Of a DNA stretch of 64,000 nt, positions 13,201 to 25,200 are shown piece by piece. A model generated the notes under the pieces. It searched no databases. It was not told where the DNA came from and worked only from the letters and a program-made list of their open reading frames with translations. A program made the translations under genes and the position numbers. Where the stretch lies: contig OX336388.2 in NCBI GenBank assembly GCA_946902985.2, forward strand, positions 1,503,088,545 to 1,503,152,544. Direction: 5' to 3'. This stretch comes from Meconema thalassinum (taxonomy: Eukaryota > Arthropoda > Insecta > Orthoptera > Tettigoniidae). How positions within the stretch are numbered: position 1 is the stretch's first letter; each line of letters starts with the position of its first letter.

Positions 13201-16200
13201 ATCCCGGTCACTCCATGTGAGATCTGTGCTGGACAAAACGGAGGCAGACAGGTTTTTCTCCGGGTACTCCGGTTTTCCCTGTCACAATTTCATTCCAGCA
13301 ACACTCTCCACTATCATTTCATTTCATCTGTCATTCATTTAATCATTGCCCCAGAGGAGTGCGTCAGGCCTTGGCAGCCGGCACAGTTCATATCCTCGCC
13401 GCTAGATGGGGGCTTCATTCATTCCATTCCTGACCCGGTCGGAGACTGGAAGCAGGCTGTGGATTTTTTTATCTGTTTTGATTGGAAACTCTAAAATATT
13501 GCAAGAATATGTTAACACTTCTCTACTCTTGACACATGTAGGAGGGTGTATTGGCTGTGTGGTACACACCTTCAGAAGATGGACACATGGATCTTAAATA
13601 TCCAAAGCTCATTTCTTGTGAATGTGCTCTTACTACTTTCTGAATCTTAGTTAGGTACTAGCAGAAGTACCCGTTCTTCGAACGGTCTTTGGTATGAATA
13701 ACCAGACGTTATCAATTCAGCTACTGTTGCAATGGTTAACGGTTTGTCATTCCTTCAAAAGTTTTATCAGAACGAAGTTAGTTTTCTGGGAATATCACAC
13801 ACACTGTTAATTTAGGGGCCTTAAAATGTGGTTTTCGGAGACCCTTTATAGTCCCCCGATTTTTGTGTCTCACATTGAGAAGTTTTTTTTTTTTTTTAGC
13901 GTATGGCTTTTAGTGCCGGGAGTGTCCGAGGACATGTTCGGCTCGCCAGTTTTGTAGCTGCTTCGAGATGGACACCCAATGGGTGAGCTACAAGTACCGT
14001 TGGGGAGGGAAGAAGGGAAGTTGGAATGTAAGGACGAGGAGTTGGAAGGTAGCGGCTGTGGCCTATAGTTAGGGACCAACCCCGGCATTTGCCTGGAAGG
14101 AAGATGGGAAACCACAGAAGACCATCTTCAAGGTTGCCGGCGGGGGGATTCGAACCTCCTCGCCTCCCGGATGTGAGCGACTGCCATCAGTCATGCCGTA
14201 ACCACCACGGCTAACTCACCCGGTACATTGAGAAGTGCAACATATGCTTTGGTTGTCCTTCTAGAATAATTTTTATATTTTGCCTATTTTAGCATGTATT
14301 TTGAAACTTTTTTTCCCTATACCCACCCTTCTATGAGAAGTACAGTGAAGAGGTATATAAATGATTAGTGTATTGACCCTCATGGATACCTACCTAATTT
14401 TACGATGCTATACACAGAAATACAGACACACAAATCCATGTTTTGCTTGCATCCGTCAAAAAACAAACCGAAACGCGCAAAAGAAACAAAATTGAAACTT
14501 TAATAAACAAACAATCATATGTTTATAGATAGGTGTATTTATGCAGGAGCAAAGGCAGCTAGTGGCCATGAGGCAAACTAACTCTATTGACTACAACGTA
14601 TCACCCAGATGTCCAAATATGGATATATCAACCACACAGTATCAAACAAATTCAAGGGGCAGATGACCTCGTAGTTCCACCCTTTAAAACAACAATAACT
14701 AACTAACTCAAACAAAATCATCCTTACGATGTACCCGTTTGTTGACAAAAAGAATGATTAGTTAAAATGTGCTCTCAAACTAAATTCACCTAACGTGTAC
14801 TACCTGACGTGAAAATAAAATTGAATACCTCAAATTCCTAAAAAGCCGCAAAAAAACTATTTCAATTCAGGAATTTTTGAAAATAATATTGCTGTTTGGA
14901 GATATAATAGACCTTCTGTACAACATATCGCACGTGTATATCGGGTGAAAGAATTCTGGAGTGCCCCTTGACCCCCTTAAGCGCATTGACGAATTTTACA
15001 GTCTTAGTTGGTTCCGTGATAACCTTATAGCCATTTGCAAACGTTCACAGAAATGTAATAAATGGAGTGGTATTGCTTCTTACAGAAAGAGATGGAAAGT
15101 TGGATGTCATCTCTTGAGATACTGTTGTCATGGTTACCGGCTTATATTCCTTGATTAGTTTATTAAATGAAATTAGTTTTCAGGGATTATCTCAGAAACT
15201 GTGGGTTATAGAGCCTTAAAATTTAGTTTTCGGAGTCACTTTAGGGCCCCCGTGTTTTGTTTCCGACACAGAGGGGCTGAAATTGAGCTTTGTCTCGTCG
15301 TTGTGTGACATTATATAATAATAATAATAATTGTATAATTATATAGAGATAGGGATTAAATAGACCTTCCGTACCACACCCACACGTGTAAATCACGTGA
15401 AAAAATTCTCGAGTACCTCTTGACCCCCTTAAGCGCAGTATACTGTATGTATTGATGCATTTTACACCGTAATTTGGTTCCGTGATAACCGTATAGCCGT
15501 TTACAAACTTTCACAGTAATGTAATAATTGGAATTGTATTGCGTCTAACAATGACCTGTGAGATTCTGTTGCCATAGTTACGGGGTTGCATACTTTCATT
15601 ATTTTATTAAATCAAATTAGTTTTCTGGGAATAACTCAAAAACTATTGGTTTTAGGGCCTTAAAATGTGGTTTTCGGGGCCCTTCGGGCCTCCGAGTTTT
15701 GTTTCTGATATTGAGGGGCTGAAAATGAGCTTTGTCTGGCCCTTCTACACCTATTTCAGCATGCATTTTACGGGGGTATGCCCCTCATATGAGAGATAAG
15801 GAGAAGAGTTACATCAATGATTAGTGTCGTGCCTCTGAAGGATATCTGTACCAAATTTTACGTTGATCCACCCAGCCGTTCTCGAGTTATAAGGGAACAT
15901 ACTTGTCCACAGACAAACAGACAGACAGACAGACAAAAATTTTATTTTCGCGTGCATTCGTCATAAAACAGTCTGAAACGCGTAAATAACGCAAATTTCG
16001 GTAGAAATTCAGAAAAAACAGACAAACTTTCATTCTTATATATATATAGAGATAGAGATACCATTTAGCAGGGGCTCAAACTGGTGAGGTGTGGCAAAGG
16101 GTTCCTGAGCTGAACTGGTCATTGTTTCCACTTGTTTAGAACAAGTTTGTAACATATCTCAACTTTCTTAGTCAAATCTTGTGTGGTTTTGACCCTAACA

Positions 16201-19200
16201 CTGTTAGGTTAGGTTTTCAAGGGTTGGGATATCTATAATTTTTTGTATTAATTTTTGTATCAGCTTTTCAGCGCTGACACACGTATCCTTTGAGTGTAAA
16301 TGCCAACACAAACAAGCAAAAATTTGTATTAACATTTTAAGATTTCTCTGTATAGAATTGAATCGGCCGGAGCTAAAAGTATTAAGTCAGTTTTCACTAC
16401 TTTTCAGGAGACAGATAAAACGTTATTGACAGAACAGAACTTAACAAACTCACTATATTGGTCATATATGTTGTGAAGCAACTATTCAGGTTATATTTGT
16501 TTTAGCAAAATATCAATTTTAATTTAATAAACATATTTTTAAAATCATTTTTTGGAAACTTGACTTAATGCCTTTCAGCTCCGTGCTTAGTTTAGTACAG
16601 CATAATGCCATCCAGAATGAATATTTCACATAATATTTTTTGCCTTACAGCTCCGTGGTTAGTTTAGTGCAGCATAAAGCCATCCAGTATGAATATTTCA
16701 CATAATGTTTTATTTAAAAATGGATTTGTAAACATAAAAGCCACCTAAACCCTGTACAAATGTAATTTACAATAGCACTGTAACACGCGGCAATATTGCA
16801 GTCTGCCAACAGTTCGGAATACGGCGCTAAAAGAAAATAATAATAATTTAAAAAAAATCCTCCCCCAGGGGCTCACATCAAGTGGGACGTGAGTTGGCGA
16901 CCATGGGACCCCAACTGAGTCCGGCATTGCTTCCACTTACTTGTGCCGGGCTCCTCTCCGTCTTCTTTTCTGTCGACCTCCCTTGGTCAACTCTTGTTCT
17001 TTTCCGACCCCGACGGTATTAGGGTATCCGAGACCTAGGGAGTCTGTCACTTTCCCGCTTTAATTGGCCCTTGTCTCATCTTTACTGATCCCTCCTTCTT
17101 CGAGGGGTCAGACCTCTTGTTTTCTTTTCATTATACAGTATTTCCTTTTTTCTTTCAGATTCCCGCACTGATTTTGTTAATTGGCCCCCCGTGTATCCAA
17201 ATTATCTACGAATTTTTTGAATCTACACTACATTCTGTGGGTATTTTCAATCTAAGTTGCAATTTGTGATTCTTTTCGATCGAAATTGCATTTTGCGAGT
17301 ATTTGTAGCCTCAATTGCATTTTGTAGGGTTTGACAATCTAAATTTCTTTTTAGTAAGTCTTTCAATGTAGGATCAGGACATTTTAGTGAGTATTTTGAA
17401 TTTCAATTGCATTTTCTATTTTCAACCTAAACCGCATTTTGCAAGCATTTTCAATCTAAATTGCATTTTGTATGTTGGGCATTTTGTAAGTATTTTGATT
17501 GTCAATTGCATTTTGTGAGTATTTTGAATCTAAATTACATTATGTAAGTATTTTCAATTTAAATTGCATTTTGTAAGTATTGTCAATCCAAATGAGTAGT
17601 TAGAATCTACCATACATTTTGTAAGCATTTTCAATTTCAGTTGCATTTTGTAAGTATTTTGAGTTTCAATTGCACTTTGTGAGTATTTTGAATCTGAACC
17701 GGCCCTTTTCAATCTAAATTGCATTGTGTATTTTCAATTTCAATTGTATTTTGTAAGTATTTTGAACCTCAATTGCATTTTGCACTGTATTTTCGATCTC
17801 ATTTGCATTTTGTAAGTATTTTGAATTTCAATTGCATTTTGTATTTTGACTATACATTGCATTTTGTATGTATTTTGAACCTAACCTACATTTTTTGTGT
17901 GTTTTTCCAATATATTCCTTTTGTGAGTATTTTCTTCTAAATTCCCTTTTGTAAGTATTTCCACTCTCCATTTTGTGAGTCGTTTCAATCTGAGTTCAAT
18001 TTTGTAAGTATTTTCAGTCTCCCTTAATTTTCGTTATGATTTCCATTTCATTGTCACTTTCGCTATCACCCAGACCATTAGGGGCCGATAACCTAGATGT
18101 TAGGCCCCTGAAAACAACAATTATCATCATCATCATCATCTTAAAAAAATGACCATTTTTGACTTAATGCTTTTTAGCTCCAACTGATTCAATTGGAGTA
18201 TAGATTGGTATTGCTTCTAATTAGTCTGTGAGTTGATAGAATTTGCAAATCAGTTCTATTCCTCCAAAATCTGTGTAAATGACAACCCTGCTTTCAAATA
18301 TAAGCATGTGTTTTTGTTTTGCTAAATTCTTATTACTAACCTGTGTTTTTCTTTTTATGCTTGTTATGTTTGCCTAATGTTGGGTCTTACTGTATATTGA
18401 AATTTTTTTCATAAGAGTTTTCTTTGCTGGAAATTAATAGCCTATTTGTAGTGGGATATCTTCATGAACGGTACTGCAGATGATGGCATTTTGATCCCTC
18501 ACAATTTTTTTTCTTTCTTAATTTCTCTGATATTTGAACTGTTTTGCATTTATTAGGGTTATTCACATTGAGGATGGAAACAAGTTTAGCTAACTCAAGT
18601 GAGTGACTATTCACATTAGTTTGCAACTGATTACATAGTTTGTACCTCTTGCACTGTGTTTAAAGATTGTAAAATTTGAGCGTGTCATTATCAAAACTGC
18701 TTTCAAAATGTTACATTTTGTTGAGCAGTGTTATTAACAGTTTAAGTGGATAGTCTGGTAAAAAATGAAACTTTTTGCCTAATTTATCCATTGGTCTCAA
18801 ATTTTTAACATATAATTTGTGAGTATTATTAAATATAGCTACAAACTTGATAGCAATTCACAGTTTTATAAGATTGTATTCCATGATCATTCTGAGGATT
18901 AAATGACCCTTATGTGGCGGTAGTGTATTTTTATCTCACCCGAGTTAGAGGTAGGGTAGTATCCGTCTGACTGTATTTTAATTTGTGGATCTAGTGGGGG
19001 GGGGGAAATTGTTCGTGAACTGAGGGGTAGAATCTTTAAAATGTTAGAGAGCCCCTGGTCTATAGAGAATCCCAATTTGATTGAAATTTTACATTTGTGT
19101 ATTGTTTAACATCTCAGACTCTAGTGTTTTCAGAATGACCATCTAAAAAGGCTGCTCTTCCTTGCTACTGAATTGGCATTCTAGTCTGTGTTTGATTCTT

Positions 19201-22200
19201 TGAGCAAAGTATCTCTACAATACTTGGTAAGTCTAAATTCTTTATGACCCTGATCATGGCAGCCACTAGTGAAATGATTGGAATACTAGTGTAATATGAT
19301 GCCGAATGGCACCACTAGGTTTTCCAAGGCTAAGCAAATGACAAGTATGGTAGGATACTATATATAGGTATATTAAAAATATATTACCAATTTTTCACCA
19401 TTACTTTCAATAAAAGCTTTTAAGTTTTCAAAATATCTTGATATTACTATACTTGTACATGAATTTAGCACTATTCATTCTCACAATTCATGATCAATGT
19501 AGCCTTACAGTTCTTGGATATATTTTCTGTTTACCAGTATTTTTCTTTATTGGAAAAATATTTCATTAAAATTACTGTGTAATTTTGTATCACTTCATGA
19601 TTTGAAAGGTCCTCTTCTTTTTTTTAAATATTTGGCAATTTTCCATTGATAGGCTTGCAGGGGCCAAATCATGTGCTGTAAGCGAAAGTATATGAGTGAT
19701 AAGTATTATTATTAAATAAATTCACTCATTGACAGCTAAATCTGCTAGCTTGGTTCTGCCCACAATGTGAATAACCCCCTAGCTTCAGAAACAGGTTAAG
19801 ATTTAACTTCTGGTGTTGGATTGGTTTCCATTGACATTGTAGAGCTAGTCATGTAGTCACTAACCAACAATTGTTTTTTTGCTTTCTAATGTAGATTTCG
19901 TAGCCTAACCACAGCGTTCTACCGCGATGCAATGGGATTCTTGCTTCTCTTTGACTTGACTAATGAGCAGTCATTCTTGGAAATAAGGAATTGGCTTGAT
20001 CAATTAAGGGTATGCATATCTATTAACTGCATATGTTGTGTGTGGAAACTTATATTTAAACATGTTTGTGGTGCATGATAGGATAGTTTGGAATACTGTG
20101 TACCGGTATGTATTTTGTTTGTATCATTCTACTTTCCAGTCTTGGGACCAATGAAACTATAATCAGAGAAGTGAAGTAATAGTGCAGTTTTTACATGGTG
20201 GTTTAATTGTATGAGGAATCGTTGGATATGCTGGTATTATGTGACCCTTAGCCCTGTTTGAGAGAATCTTGATAATGCTATCCGTGAGGGCACGCAATGT
20301 TTTGTAGCACGAAAGAGCACGCGCGGAACTTTTCTCCGCGTTCGTTTGGGCTCACAATAAAAAAGGTTAAAGTTGATCAAAGACTAAATTATTTGACTGT
20401 AAGTAAAATAACACGTTTTCATGCCATAGGCATAATATTTCTTTGCATCTGCACAAGCATTATGATACAGTATACCAATTGTTTGTGCATGATATTACCA
20501 ATCATTAAAATCTAAAACATTAACAATCTATAAATAAAAATTAAGCACTAAAATAAAAATATTCACTCTAAAATTTTTTAAATCCGTTGAATAACCTTCC
20601 AAATATAAAATTAAATCTTCAACCTTTAACTGGTGACGTGCGGAATTCGTAACATAATTGGTGACTTGAGGTCTACGAGACTCTTGCCAATTATATCTCG
20701 ATAAGAAGAATTTAACACTTCATACAACTACAATTAAACTTCGTTTAACAGTCACTCTTTAAACCGTCAGTTTCTGTTAATCGTCATTGCTGTAATAGCA
20801 TAATAATACTGTAATGACAAAGTGCTTTAAGGTGCAGTGACGCGTTCGCTTTGCTTACTCTATTTTAGTGGGAAGTGAGTGTGCCTGCCCTCTTTAGTGT
20901 TCAAACTATGACGAAATACAAACTATTAGCCACTCAGAGGCTGAAACAATGCTGTCCAAGTGTATAGAATGGTTTGAAAGTCAAGAAGAGGCCAATGCAA
21001 CGCAGACACTACTGCTCCGAAAAATACGAAATATCGCCGCTTGTGAAAGATTGAGCATCAAAGAGGCAGAAGGAAATGACTGGCTATTTTCAAGCTACAT
21101 GAACTATTTTACCTGTAAGTTTATATTATTTTACATTATTTTGCCAAATTTGTAGCTACTGTACGGATGTTTTTATCATGTAATAAATAGTTTTATTTGC
21201 TATTACAATCGTGTTTAATTTCATTTCACTCCGAAATATATTACATTACTGTGAGAGTGATATCTGTCTATAATATAATTGATTGAGGTCATATTTTGGA
21301 GGAATAATACAGTGTTTCTGTTATCCGTCTATCCGCTCAACCGTCACGACCACGGTCCCGACGATGACGGTTTTAAAATCGAGTTTCTACTGTACTGTCA
21401 TGTCATCTGTTTCAGCATGCAATAATCTCTCGTAATATTAATATGTTTAGGATCTAAAAATGCAAGGAGTAAATATTTTGTAATTTTTTACTCACAGCAT
21501 GCAGACATTCTGATAAATGTCATGGTGCTGGTTGTTGCCACTTAAAATTAAACAAATACACTGCAGATCACTTTTCACTGATTCACTAATCCAAAGAACG
21601 AGAAAATGACAAGTGTAAACAAATACAATATTATGAATGATAATGTACAACACACTTTGGAACCTAACCCGAACTGGTGACATGAGGTCTGCTCCACTTG
21701 AAAACTTCAACCTAATGAGGGGAGCTAACCAGGCCACTAAACTTTCATCAACGAGAGATTTTTAGTGTCAGCACACAGATATGAAGGTAACGTAGACAAC
21801 TGCTTCCTTCAAGATTTAATTAAAGAAGCACAGATGTTTTTTATTTCTTGGAAGTCTGGGTGACCTCACATCATCAGTTAAAGGTTATGTTAGAATCGGA
21901 AGCAAAAAAAAAAAAGTCTATCTTGATACTAAGGGAAAAATTGTTTAAATCATATGTCTCAAAGTGGTGCGCGCGGAGAATAGTTCCGCATCTGAGACCA
22001 GTCTAACAATACCACTCGCTGCAGCAGTTGTTTCTGCGATAACAAATAAAATAATCATAACAATTGGTTCCCAAAATCTTCAACAACAAGACAAGCTCAC
22101 ATGTGAATTGGTCAAGGTCACACCCAACTACAAACAAAATTTTTAAAGTGCGGATTTTTTAACTGTGGCGTGCCCTCTTGCGGGTTAACCTGTTCTGTCC

Positions 22201-25200
22201 ATCTCTTCCTTGACGTCCAATTGTTCTTCTTCCTGGCACCTTCATCTCCAAATACTGGCTTGAAGTTCAGGTCTGATGCATCCGCTTCACATGACCCAAC
22301 CACTTTAATCTCGCCACATTCATCCTTTACCCCCCATGGTCAAGTTCACCTGCATGTCTCTCCTTACATATTCATTCCTGACCCCGTCTCTTCTGGTTTT
22401 CTGTAGGGCTGATCTAAGGAACTTCATTTCATATGCTTGTAATTGACTCTCTTCTCTCTTATTTATGACACAGGTCGCCAGACTATTCGTCATGATTGGT
22501 AGGAGGTAGGTTTTATACATGGTCTGCTTAGCTCTTCGATGTACTCCCTTGTCCCAGATGAGGTTTCGTACTTGGTGGAAGATGCTGGATCCTTTTGCAA
22601 CTCTGTTTAAAACTTCTAGTTTGGCACTTCAATCACATGATATGACACTACCCAGATAATTGAAACTGTTTACACATTGGAGCTTCTCTCCCTCCAGTAT
22701 GATGTTACAAGGTGTGGGTGTCCTGCTCATCTTCATCGCCACTGACTTGCTCTTACTCACAGTCGACTTGAATTCCTTAAATTGGGTATTACAGTAATCT
22801 AATCTCCTCTGAACCTCCATTTCTGTCACATCCCAAATGGAGATGTCATCAGCAAAACCTAAGGCATTGAGATCTTCATTTTCTTCATCCTTGATTTCCT
22901 TAATGATTGTGTCCATGAGTGTAAGGAAGAGTAATGGGGGAAGTGAACTACCTTGTTGAACACCTCGTTGTGTTGTAAACCATGTTGATCCTCTACCTCC
23001 TACGCGTACACTGCTCTCACAACCGTCATACAGTATCTGAACTTTTTAAATTAATGACTGGGGAACAATATGCTTCCTCAAGCATTCCCATATTTTATTC
23101 CTTGGTACACTATCATATGCTTTTTCCAAATCCAGGAACACTACTATCAAGTCCTTCCCCTTTTCCCAATGCTTCTCCATTAGTTGACGGTGGGAAAAGA
23201 TGAGGTCTATCTTACCTCTGTTATTTCTTAATTCATGCTGTTGTTCCTGAAATCGATGTTCTAGAAGATTTCTCAACTTCCTTTCCATTATCTTAAGGCA
23301 ATGGGATAGCAGTGTGATTCCTCGATAGTTGGTGCACTTCTTTTTGCTTCCTTTCTTAAACAGTGTTATTATTATTCCTTTTTTCCAGTCTTTTGGCACT
23401 TGGTTCTCTTTCCATATCACTGCCAGCATCCGATGTAACCATCGTATTCCATGAATTCCAGCCGACTTAATCATATCCGCTGTCAACTCATCTACTCCTG
23501 GTGCCTTCCCCCTTTCATCTGTTTCAGTGCCTTTTCTGTTTCTGTCCAAGAAATTGGATACTGTTCTTCCTCTACTGCTTCTGCGTCTATGATCTCAGTA
23601 TCATGTAGACTACTTGTTCCTTTCCCCCATTCAGTAAGATTTCGAAATTCTCCAGATAATATTACGAATCTTAAAATTTTTCTTACTTCATAAGTTTACC
23701 ACCAAGATGGGACTAGTGTTTCTGGCTATGTATTAATACAAGGCTGCCATTTTAACGATTAATGTGTTAACGGATTTTTGGATGTTTAAATGGATTCACT
23801 GATTTTGCTTGCAAATTTGCAGGTATTTTCAAATTTTATTTATACATTTATTTAGTTATTTATCCCATGGATTTCTACGTATAAAATGCATGAGATGAGA
23901 CACGGTACTTGCAGTGAACACTTTGGACATTGCGGTGATAAGTTTACTTACTCATCGTATGAAGAAATGTACTATGGGGCTGAATACACAAGCAGCTGAT
24001 TAGGTGGCGAGGAAAGTGTCGCCTGCCAAAAGAGGCAATGATCTGGTGGTAGTATCTGCATGCGCTCGCCGTGGAGCGAAGTGCACAGTACCACCTACCA
24101 ATTGCAGCTTTCTCTGGCCTGTTTGGCAATATTCTTGCTGTCTGGTCGATTTAGAGTTTGCGGCCATAAAGGGGGAAGCGATCGTCGCCTATCTCAATCT
24201 ATTTGACAATGCACAACTCAATGAATTCATGGTAATCATTTTCCTGGCGTTATTCTTTTAATAGTTTTTAGAGAAAGATAAAAGCTCCTTCAATTTTGAC
24301 TCGGTTGAATGACTCATGTAATTGTTCATGCCCATCTTTATAATTTACTTTCTCCAAGACATTCCACTTTCCTCTGAGTTTGTTGTGAAATGTTAAATCG
24401 GGACTAACTGCTACATAGGGTAATTTATTTTCGAACACACTGTAACACTAGCTCGTACATGGGATGACATCAAGACATCTTACTTTCAGCTAAGTAACAG
24501 CTCCAATTAAACGTCCTGTGTTGGCTGTAGTGGTGTCGCAACAGTGAATTTCAATTTTCTTGTCCTGTCCCCAAATTTTTAAGGTATTCCAAATTGCCCT
24601 TGATTGTTCTTTTCCATTAGAATTTCGTAATGCAGGCACACCAATTAATTGTTCCTGAATTTCATAAGTTAATTTGATTGGTAGTGCTAGTACCGGTTTA
24701 CCATCCCAGTCACAAAAGTTGGATTCTTCTCTTGAACCCTCAATGCGACACGTGCTCTTCTTAGTCAACTGGTGACACGTGAGTATGGCATACTCACTTT
24801 GATGTAAGTTCAATCTGTGATGATTGTTTAGCACTGGATATGGGACTTTAACAATTAAATAAAGCACTTCGCAACATAACAAGTGCTAGAAAGTGTGAAA
24901 TGTGGACAGTACTGTAGGTGACAAAAAATGGATCATTCATGTTTGGAAAATATTACAATATATGTTGTTGTTTCTTATGGCTAGCCCGGATTCCAATCCA
25001 TCAGCTTTCTTGCGTTCCAATAGAGTTGTGTGAGGTTTCCAGAAGTTCTAGCAGTCACATCAAGTTTGTTGCAATGTAGCAGGTGCCCCTTATCCATTTT
25101 ACTTCCAGGTTCGTGACAAAGTGTGCATTCTTCAGATCTCAGGATGTTGATTCGTTTCAGATGAGCTGCAAGGCAGTCGTGGCCAGTGTTAAGTCTGAAG

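Larger units (their letters stand above)
7018..19894 (+). other. Rab27: Rab27 intron 2
   Basis: A 12.9-kb intron. Recognised content is given in separate entries: SINEs, Helitron repeats, a LINE-type 3' end and a minisatellite. Stretches without a recognised element are 7018-9065 (with a GAT microsatellite at about 7374-7398 and an AAT microsatellite at about 8827-8853), 9285-13142, 16059-16840 and 18146-19894. Within 9285-13142 there is a GC-rich patch at about 10110-10200. Two similar blocks of about 60 bp at 11992-12050 and 12462-12520 (AGTGCYTGAYACAT core) are degenerate repeats of unknown kind. Confidence 0.8.

Noticed and set aside
13192..13597. Two overlapping open frames of 100 and 63 residues
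   Set aside because: They start within SINE family 2, and most of their length is SINE body.
17719..17940. Open frame of 73 residues
   Set aside because: Entirely within the minisatellite; the Phe/Leu-rich repeat translation is an artefact.
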